This document shows, in pieces, positions 58,367-64,000 of a DNA stretch of 64,000 nt (within the stretch, counting starts at the first letter, position 1; each line of letters begins with the position of its first letter). A model generated the notes under the pieces. It made no database searches, had not been told where the DNA came from, and was given only the letters and a program-made list of their open reading frames with translations. The position numbers were made by a program, and so were the translations under genes. The stretch is from Roseovarius marisflavi (GTDB lineage Bacteria > Pseudomonadota > Alphaproteobacteria > Rhodobacterales > Rhodobacteraceae). The DNA lies in assembly GCF_900142625.1 (NCBI RefSeq), contig NZ_FRBN01000006.1:62001-126000 (forward strand), given 5' to 3'.

Positions 58367-59842
58367 TTAGCCTCCGATCCGGCGTTCGAGGCGTTCGACC
58401 ATGGCGGTGGGCACGCGGGGCTTGTCGAGCTGACCCAGGAGACGCTCTTTCACGGCGGCGGGCATGTCATTGTTTGACTGCACGAAGGACACCAGTCGCG
58501 CGCGCCGGTCCGGGGTCAATTCAACCAGATCGGCGGGTTTGGCGGCGGCCTCGTCGCCCCCTTGCGGGACCGCCTCGGGGGAGAGCGTGCGCACCTTGAT
58601 GCCGGGGCCAAGCACCGGGGTGCGCTGATCAACCACCGCGCGCCCGGCAAGCCCCGGCGCGCGCACCAGGATTTCGTTGCCCTGACGACGCAGGAGCGTC
58701 ACGGGCAGCGCCTCAAGCCGGTCGTCCTCTGCCAGCACCAGCACCGCGCCATCCGGCCCAAGCGCCGAGGCGGGCAGGGCGATCACGCGTTCAAGCGGCG
58801 GCTCGTCGATCTGCACGGTGACGAAATCGCCGGGCTTCATCGCCGGGGCCATATCAAGCGTCGCAAAGATAAGCCGCCCGGTGCGCCCTTCGCCGACGGC
58901 GGCGCTATCGCGAGAGATTTCCCCCGTCGCGGAGAGTTCGAGACCGAAGACATCAAGGCTTACCCGTACCGGGGCGCCGATCAGGGCGCCCTGATCGTCC
59001 AGAAGCCGGGCATATTGCGGGGTCGAAACGCGAAACGCCACCTCAAGCGAGCTGGCATCGACCAGCTGCGCAAGTTGTTCATTGGCCGAGACAAGCCGCC
59101 CTGCCACGACGCTCACATCGCTGAGCGTGCCGCTGAAATCGGCGGTGATGCGGGTCTCGTCAAGGCGGCGCTCGGCCTCGGAGAGCAGCAGTTCGGCGCG
59201 CGCCAGATCGGTCGCAGCGCGGTCAATCCGGGCCTCGGCCAGGGCAAGCGCCTGGCGGCTGCCAAGCACCGCTTGGCGGGCCTGTGCGGCGGCAAGCTCG
59301 GCGGTCTCGACGATAGCGGTGGTGCCGACGCCGCGCGATTGCAGGTCACGCTGGCGGGTCAGGGCACGCTCTTGCAGTGCGTATTGATCGCGCGCCGCCT
59401 CAAGCTCGTCGCGGGCCAGATCAAGGGCACGAGCGGCTTCGCGGGTTTCGGCCTCGGCGTCCATCCGGTCGGCGCGGGCGCGATCACGTGCGGTTTGCGC
59501 ATCGGCCGGGTCGATGCGCGCCAGAAACTGCCCGGCGCGCACCTGTCCGCCCTCGACGAAATCGGGCGACAGCTCGGTGATGACTCCGCTGGCCTGGGTG
59601 CGCAGCTCAAGCGTGCGGCGGCTCTGGACCTGACCAAAGGCGGTCAGGACGGGGGTTATGTCGGCCTCTTGCGCAAGGGTTGTGCGCACCGCAAAGACGC
59701 GCTCGCGGCGATCCGGCTGGCGGGGTTCTTTTGCCATGCGCTCTGACACCGCGCTGACCACGGTTTGCCCGGCATAGGCCAAGAGCCCCAAGGTGAGCGA
59801 TAAAAGGAACAGCCCCGTCAGGCACTGGCGCAAAAACCGCAT
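58367..59842 (-). CDS. RND periplasmic adaptor (membrane fusion protein)
   Basis: HlyD/AcrA-like adaptor, 491 residues, that joins the RND pump to an outer-membrane channel. N-terminal membrane anchor (about 10-35), a split lipoyl domain (VTPVLTAFGQVQSRRTLELR and ITADFSGTLSDVSVVAG), a long alpha-hairpin rich in Ala/Glu/Arg (about 125-230), beta-barrel and membrane-proximal domains. A 60-residue helical C-terminal tail (ELTPDRRARLVSF...) is longer than usual. The ATG at 59842 follows AAAGGG at about nine bases. Confidence 0.92.
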   Translation of the reverse strand: MRFLRQCLTGLFLLSLTLGLLAYAGQTVVSAVSERMAKEPRQPDRRERVFAVRTTLAQEADITPVLTAFGQVQSRRTLELRTQASGVITELSPDFVEGGQVRAGQFLARIDPADAQTARDRARADRMDAEAETREAARALDLARDELEAARDQYALQERALTRQRDLQSRGVGTTAIVETAELAAAQARQAVLGSRQALALAEARIDRAATDLARAELLLSEAERRLDETRITADFSGTLSDVSVVAGRLVSANEQLAQLVDASSLEVAFRVSTPQYARLLDDQGALIGAPVRVSLDVFGLELSATGEISRDSAAVGEGRTGRLIFATLDMAPAMKPGDFVTVQIDEPPLERVIALPASALGPDGAVLVLAEDDRLEALPVTLLRRQGNEILVRAPGLAGRAVVDQRTPVLGPGIKVRTLSPEAVPQGGDEAAAKPADLVELTPDRRARLVSFVQSNNDMPAAVKERLLGQLDKPRVPTAMVERLERRIGG

Positions 59843-59947
59843 GAAACGCAACCCTTTGATATGGCCCGAAGCGCGTGTGGACCCCTTGCGAATGTAACCC
59901 GGACAGGAAAAATGCCAAGGGTATTGCGCGTTATACGCGGCCCGGCG

Positions 59948-60490
59948 CTATTTCCGTCGCTGGTGCTCGTCTAGACGCGGCATGATCTCGACGAAGTTGC
60001 AGGGGCGGTGGCGGTAATCAAGCTGAAGCTTGAGGATTTCATCCCAGGCATCGCGACAGGCACCGGGGCTTCCGGGCAGGGCAAAGAGGTAGGTGCCGCC
60101 CGCAACGCCCCCGGTGGCGCGGCTTTGCACGGCGCTGGTGCCGATCTTGGCCATGCTGACCATGGTAAAGACCGTGCCGAAGGCGTCGATTTCCTTTTCA
60201 TAGACATCGCGATGCGCCTCGACGGTGACATCGCGCCCGGTCAGGCCGGTGCCGCCGGTCGAGATCACCACGTCAACGTCATCCTGCGCGATCCAGTCAC
60301 GCAGATGAGCGGCGATCTGATCGCGTTCATCGCGCACGACCATGCGGTCAGCAAGGATGTGACCGGCGGCCTCGATCCGCTCGACAAGGAGTGCGCCGGA
60401 TTTATCCTCGGTGATATCGCGGGTGTCGCTCACGGTAAGAACGGCAATGCGCACGGGGATGAAGTCTTTGGTGTCGTCAATTCGAGACAT
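59948..60490 (-). CDS. moaB: Molybdenum cofactor biosynthesis protein MoaB
   Basis: MogA/MoaB-family protein of 180 residues that adenylylates molybdopterin. Motifs: VRIAVLTVSDTRD, VVISTGGTGLTGRDVTVEA and FALPGSPGACRDAW. It lies six bases after the LysE gene and ends the six-gene minus-strand run. No other moa gene is here. Confidence 0.95.
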   Translation of the reverse strand: MSRIDDTKDFIPVRIAVLTVSDTRDITEDKSGALLVERIEAAGHILADRMVVRDERDQIAAHLRDWIAQDDVDVVISTGGTGLTGRDVTVEAHRDVYEKEIDAFGTVFTMVSMAKIGTSAVQSRATGGVAGGTYLFALPGSPGACRDAWDEILKLQLDYRHRPCNFVEIMPRLDEHQRRK

Positions 60491-60496
60491 AGGGTG

Positions 60497-61120
60497 TTAA
60501 CTCCGTTCAAGAAGGGCAAGGCGGGCGGCAAGGGCGGTAAAGATAGCCGCCGATATCGCGCCAAGCCCGCGCGAAAAGCGCGCAGAGGTGGCCATGCGGC
60601 GGCCAAGCGAGCCGGCAAAGACGCCCACCGCGCCGTTGATAAAGAACCCGCCAATCGCAAGCACAAGCCCGAAGATCAGGAATTGTGGCAGGATCGCGCC
60701 GCGCGCGGGATCAACGAATTGCGGCACAAAGGCCAGCACGAAAAGGATCACCTTGGGGTTGGTGAGGTTGACCAGCATGCCCGCCCGAAAGGCACGCGCG
60801 GCGCCAAGCGCGGGGGCATCGGGGCGCAGCGCGCGCGTGCGCAAGGCGCCGACCGCCAGCCACAAAAGATAGGCCACGCCGATCCAGCGGATCACGTCAA
60901 ACAGCCCCGGCATCGCGGCCACCATGGCACCAAGCCCAAGCCCTGCCAGCGTGACGTGCACGAAGCCACCTGCCGAGATGCCAGCACTTGCCGCCATCGC
61001 CGCCCGCGATCCCGAGCGCAGGCCTAGCCCGAGGCAAAACATCATATCCGCCCCCGGTGCCAGGTTGAGGGCAAGCCCCGCCGGGATGAAGGCCAGAAGA
61101 ACAAGCGGGTCGATGATCAT
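60497..61120 (-). CDS. LysE/RhtB-family exporter
   Basis: Amino-acid or metabolite exporter of 207 residues with six predicted membrane segments. N-terminal LAFIPAGLALNLAPGADMMF carries the family NPGP-like loop, followed by AGISAGGFVHVTLAGLGLGA and the NLTNPKVILFVLAFVPQF motif. Substrate unknown. Overlaps the phosphoesterase gene by ATGA. Confidence 0.92.
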   Translation of the reverse strand: MIIDPLVLLAFIPAGLALNLAPGADMMFCLGLGLRSGSRAAMAASAGISAGGFVHVTLAGLGLGAMVAAMPGLFDVIRWIGVAYLLWLAVGALRTRALRPDAPALGAARAFRAGMLVNLTNPKVILFVLAFVPQFVDPARGAILPQFLIFGLVLAIGGFFINGAVGVFAGSLGRRMATSARFSRGLGAISAAIFTALAARLALLERS

Positions 61121-61716
61121 GGGGTGATCTCGAACCAGTTGATGGTCGGGCCAAGGTTGACGACGCGGGTGGCGCCGATCAGGCCGCCTTTGCCCCAGCT
61201 GTCATGGATATGGCCGCAAAAGGCATAGGTCGGCTGAAGCCGTTCGATCGCGTCGCGGATCGCGGTCGAGCCGACCGATTGCCCGACCGAGGTGACATCG
61301 GCCACGCCCTTGGGGGGCGAATGCAGGATCAGGATATCGGCGGCTGCGCAGGCGGCAAGCATATCGTGCGCGCGCTCTTCGGAAAGGTCACAGGACCAGG
61401 CGCCAAAGGGCGTTTCCGGAACGCCATAGCCGAGCCCGAAGAGGCGTGTATTGCCGATCTGCGTGCTGTTGCCGTGCAGGACCGTCATGTTGGGAAGGGC
61501 GGCGGCGCGCAGCTCTGGTGCGCTTTCGGCATTGCCGGGCACCACAACCATCGGCGCCGTGATCGCGCGCAAAAGGTCTATCGCCTCGGCGAGCCCCTGG
61601 CGCCTGTTACAAAAATCACCGGCGCCGATCACAAGATCAGCCTCTGCGCTGGCCGTGACAAGATCGGCGGCGCGGGCGCGCGCGAGATGCAGGTCGGAAA
61701 AGGCGAGGATCTTCAT
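61117..61716 (-). CDS. Metallophosphoesterase
   Basis: Calcineurin-like phosphoesterase of 199 residues. Metal-binding motifs are in order: FSDLHL, GAGDFCNR, VPGNAES, LHSPPKG and FCGHIHDSW. The substrate is unknown. The ATG at 61716 overlaps the DNA glycosylase stop as ATGA; a longer frame to 61845 is unsupported. Confidence 0.9.
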   Translation of the reverse strand: MKILAFSDLHLARARAADLVTASAEADLVIGAGDFCNRRQGLAEAIDLLRAITAPMVVVPGNAESAPELRAAALPNMTVLHGNSTQIGNTRLFGLGYGVPETPFGAWSCDLSEERAHDMLAACAAADILILHSPPKGVADVTSVGQSVGSTAIRDAIERLQPTYAFCGHIHDSWGKGGLIGATRVVNLGPTINWFEITP

Positions 61717-62510
61717 GCCCCGCCCCGAAGCCGCGCCTGAAGCGACAAAAGATCTGCCCAGGCCTCGCGCTTGGCCGAGGGGGTGCGCAAGAGATAGGCC
61801 GGATGCACCATCGGCAGCGCCGGTTTGCCATAGGCGGTCGTCCAAGCGCCACGCAGCCGGGTGATGCTGCGTTTTTCAAGGCCCGCATCACAGCTTATGT
61901 TGCCCATCAGCACCACGAAATCGGGATTGGCAAGCTCTACATGGCGCGCCACAAAGGGGCGCATCATCGCGATCTCATCCGCTGTGGGGTCACGGTTTTG
62001 CGGCGGCCGCCAGGGCAGGACATTGGTGATGTAAATCCCGTCCTCGGGGCGATCCGGGGTGCGGCCAAGGCCGATGGCGGCGAACATCCGGTCCAAAAGC
62101 TGACCGGCGCGGCCCACGAAGGGGCGGCCTTCGCGATCCTCGTCACGCCCCGGCGCCTCGCCGATGATCATGACGCGCGCACCCGGCGTGCCGTCGCTGA
62201 ACACCAGGTTGCGCGCCCCGCGTTGCAGATCGCAATGCGGAAAGGCGGCAAGCGCATCGCGCAGGCTCTCAAGCGAGCCCGCGTTGGCGGCGGCGGATTT
62301 GGCGACCGCGACAGGATCTACCGTCGGTTCTGGGCTTGGCGTGACCGAGGGCGCGGCGCGTGCGGGCGTTGTTTCGGCGGCGGGCTTGGCGGATTTATCC
62401 GGCAGTTCATAGCGGTTGACCGGCGCATCGCCAATCGCCTCGGTCGCGCCGAGTTCGATTTGCCAGGCCAGAAGCGCCTTTGCGTCATGATATCCGAGGA
62501 CCGATTCCAT
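61713..62510 (-). CDS. Uracil-DNA glycosylase (family 4-like)
   Basis: DNA base-excision enzyme of 265 residues. The active-site motif IGEAPGRDEDREGRPFVGRAGQ and the VHPAYLLRTPS loop are family 4/5 features, with ITNVLPWRPPQNRDPT between them. An N-terminal 85-residue segment rich in Pro/Ala is not part of the fold. Only two cysteines are present in the whole protein, so the four-Cys Fe-S cluster of classic family 4 enzymes appears missing. Confidence 0.88.
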   Translation of the reverse strand: MESVLGYHDAKALLAWQIELGATEAIGDAPVNRYELPDKSAKPAAETTPARAAPSVTPSPEPTVDPVAVAKSAAANAGSLESLRDALAAFPHCDLQRGARNLVFSDGTPGARVMIIGEAPGRDEDREGRPFVGRAGQLLDRMFAAIGLGRTPDRPEDGIYITNVLPWRPPQNRDPTADEIAMMRPFVARHVELANPDFVVLMGNISCDAGLEKRSITRLRGAWTTAYGKPALPMVHPAYLLRTPSAKREAWADLLSLQARLRGGA

Positions 62511-62635
62511 GCCTGCAAGCTACCTCGGGCGGGCGCCGCGCGAAAGCCGCGAAAGCTGTTGTTTGAAACCGGCGGGATTTGCGGGTGCGAAAGATGCCCT
62601 GCGAGACCGCCACGCAAGGGGCGAATGAGCCGCCC

Positions 62636-63484
62636 TCAGAGGCGGGTCCAGCTATCCGGGATCAGATCGGGGTTCGAAAGCTTGCCTGTCCCGAACCAGT
62701 TTTGCGGCGCGATCACGCGCTTCTCGGCGGAAGGGTTTAGCCAGGCCCCCCACCAGGAAAACGTTGAATTGGCAATCACGTGATGGGCACAGCGCGACAT
62801 CAGGGCAAGATCGAAATGCCCCCCCTCTTCGTCATTGATATCCACGACGGTCTGATCCTGCCCAAGGTCAAGATTGGCGCGCGCCCAAGCGGGGTCGTTC
62901 GAAAAGATAAAGCACGCGGGGGGGTGCCCAAGATCGCGTTCCAGCCGCTCGATCGCCTGGCGATAATAGGCCGAGGTGCAGGCGGCATAGCGTCCGGTGG
63001 CAAGGTAATCGCCGCGCCGCACATGCACCGATACCGGCAGTTTTGCCGCCTTGATCCGGGCGGCCATGTCGGCATTGGCGCCCGTCAGCGGGCTGGTCAT
63101 CACCAGATCATCGCGCAACTGCGTGGCAATCGGGGCGAAATAGCGCTCTGACTGCCAATAGCCATGCAGATAGGTGCCGGGGGCAAGGTTGAAAAACCCC
63201 GGTTCAAGCCCAAGGCCCGCTTCGCGGTGAAAGCGCGGGTTTCGCCCGAACGCCCGCCACAGACCATAGCGCAACGCCCCGTCCGACTTGGCCGGTGGCA
63301 AGGCAACGTCTCGGGCAAAGCGCGCCGCGCTAAAATGCTCGAAACAATCGTTCCGGGTTTTGCCGCTGTCGACATAGCGGCTGTCAAGCGCCAGATCACA
63401 GCCCAGATGATCTGCAAGCGCGCGACCGGCCGCATATTGGAAAAGCTGATTGCCAGCCCCGCCAAACAACCGGCTGATGATCAT
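62636..63484 (-). CDS. Alpha-1,2-fucosyltransferase-like glycosyltransferase (GT11)
   Basis: GT11-family enzyme of 282 residues. N-terminal LFGGAGNQLFQYAAGRALAD, the conserved VSVHVRRGDYLATGRY and NSTFSWWGAWLN are family motifs. It probably adds a fucosyl-like residue to a surface glycan. The ATG at 63484 overlaps the next gene's stop as ATGA. Confidence 0.9.
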   Translation of the reverse strand: MIISRLFGGAGNQLFQYAAGRALADHLGCDLALDSRYVDSGKTRNDCFEHFSAARFARDVALPPAKSDGALRYGLWRAFGRNPRFHREAGLGLEPGFFNLAPGTYLHGYWQSERYFAPIATQLRDDLVMTSPLTGANADMAARIKAAKLPVSVHVRRGDYLATGRYAACTSAYYRQAIERLERDLGHPPACFIFSNDPAWARANLDLGQDQTVVDINDEEGGHFDLALMSRCAHHVIANSTFSWWGAWLNPSAEKRVIAPQNWFGTGKLSNPDLIPDSWTRL

Positions 63485-64000
63485 TCGGCATCCCCCGGTG
63501 CAAAACCGCCCTCGGCGGGCGCCCTGCTGTGACGCGAGGCCTTGGCCACGCCCCGGCGATAGCGACAGCGCGCCCATTCGCGACCCAGCTTGGCCAGCGG
63601 CGGCCTGGCTGCGCCGCCCTGAATGGTCGAGCCGTCAAGCTGATCCGCGATATCGCTGACCCCCGAGGGCAGGATCGTGGCAGGGCGAAGCCCGGTATGC
63701 CAATGGCTTTGCACGAAGGTATCGACAGGCCGGTCAAACCGATCGCTCAGCGCCAAAAGCTGGCGCGCCGCCGCATTGCCTACCATTTGCGCAGTGGTGC
63801 GCAGCCCGCCACGTTCGGGCACGCTAAGTGCGCAGGTGCCTGCCATGTCGATCAGCGTCGAAGGGCCTTGCCGGGCGCGCGTCTGAAACTGGATATATCC
63901 GAGGGTCTCGATATGCGCGCGCGCAAGGCCAAGGGCGGCGCGATAGACCTCGGGGGTGATGGCGGCGTCATCCTCGATGATCATGGCCGCGGGCAGGTCG
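63481..64000 (-). CDS. GT25-like glycosyltransferase (N-terminus cut by window edge)
   Basis: The frame is open from 63481 to the window end with AAMIIEDDAAITPEVYRAAL at its visible start, matching the EDD metal-binding motif of GT25 LPS glycosyltransferases. Codons before the ATG at 63984 are in frame (DLPAA), so that ATG is internal and the true start lies outside. Coupled to the GT11 gene, suggesting a surface-polysaccharide cluster continuing beyond the window. Confidence 0.75.
   Translation of the reverse strand, partial: DLPAAMIIEDDAAITPEVYRAALGLARAHIETLGYIQFQTRARQGPSTLIDMAGTCALSVPERGGLRTTAQMVGNAAARQLLALSDRFDRPVDTFVQSHWHTGLRPATILPSGVSDIADQLDGSTIQGGAARPPLAKLGREWARCRYRRGVAKASRHSRAPAEGGFAPGDAE

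Noticed and set aside
58562-59746. 394-codon plus-strand frame opposite the RND adaptor
   Set aside because: Shadow of the adaptor gene with no recognisable domain.

Overview
The window is a GC-rich, densely coded stretch of alphaproteobacterial chromosome. Gene content points to Rhodobacterales (roseobacter group): a dddL-type DMSP lyase, an F1-only ATP synthase operon (atpHAGDC without the F0 genes), a MutL carrying the endonuclease motif, hisC next to a cyclohexadienyl/prephenate dehydrogenase, a DUF2125 protein, and short intergenic repeats of the kind that are dispersed in these genomes. DddL suggests a marine, algae-associated lifestyle. I see no rRNA, tRNA, CRISPR array, prophage or intact insertion sequence. 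About sixty genes are present. Both ends cut through genes: rmuC on the left and a GT25-like glycosyltransferase on the right.

Layout. 1-4.6 kb (minus strand): rmuC, mutL (DNA repair) and the glnK-amtB nitrogen module. 4.9-8.5 kb: a class A penicillin-binding protein, then mlaC and mlaA (outer-membrane lipid asymmetry). 8.5-9.07 kb: a non-coding gap with a decayed fragment of a type I secretion ABC transporter. 9.07-13.1 kb: a tightly overlapping run ridA, GDPD, a DUF482/GNAT-fold protein and pterin carbinolamine dehydratase, ending in an MFS transporter interrupted by an amber codon. 13.2-19.5 kb: peroxiredoxin, ferredoxin-reductase-like flavoprotein, rsmD, ubiH-type hydroxylase, amidase, aminotransferase. 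19.5-25.2 kb: ftsK, dddL, lolA, a lytic transglycosylase lipoprotein and hspQ. 25.2-31.3 kb: gamma-glutamyltransferase, an orphan STAS/anti-sigma partner-switching pair, thiolase, free methionine-(R)-sulfoxide reductase, RluA-type pseudouridine synthase and rpsD.

31.4-43 kb: hisC, tyrosine-pathway dehydrogenase and extensin-like lipoprotein, DUF2125, ChaC, then a two-gene MotA/MotB-like (ZorA/ZorB-like) ion-channel pair whose B subunit carries an extremely long predicted coiled coil, followed by an M23 peptidase, clpA, and gloB. 43.3-49.9 kb: a methyltransferase, the F1 ATP synthase operon with two candidate promoters and an intergenic hairpin before atpC, and an H-type lectin gene. 49.9-64 kb: prs, a DsbA-fold isomerase, alpha/beta hydrolase, threonine aldolase, a Cys-cluster protein and ribF, an RND efflux pair with an unusual C-terminal membrane extension, and a chain (GT25, GT11, uracil-DNA glycosylase, metallophosphoesterase, LysE, MoaB) in which most neighbours overlap by ATGA.

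The most interesting material is the uncharacterised MotAB/ZorAB-like pair at 35.8-39.0 kb. Next come the six-copy intergenic repeat family (13.06-34.14 kb), the two decaying transport genes, the DMSP lyase and the H-type lectin. Assignments rest on reading protein motifs and family knowledge; no database search was run.
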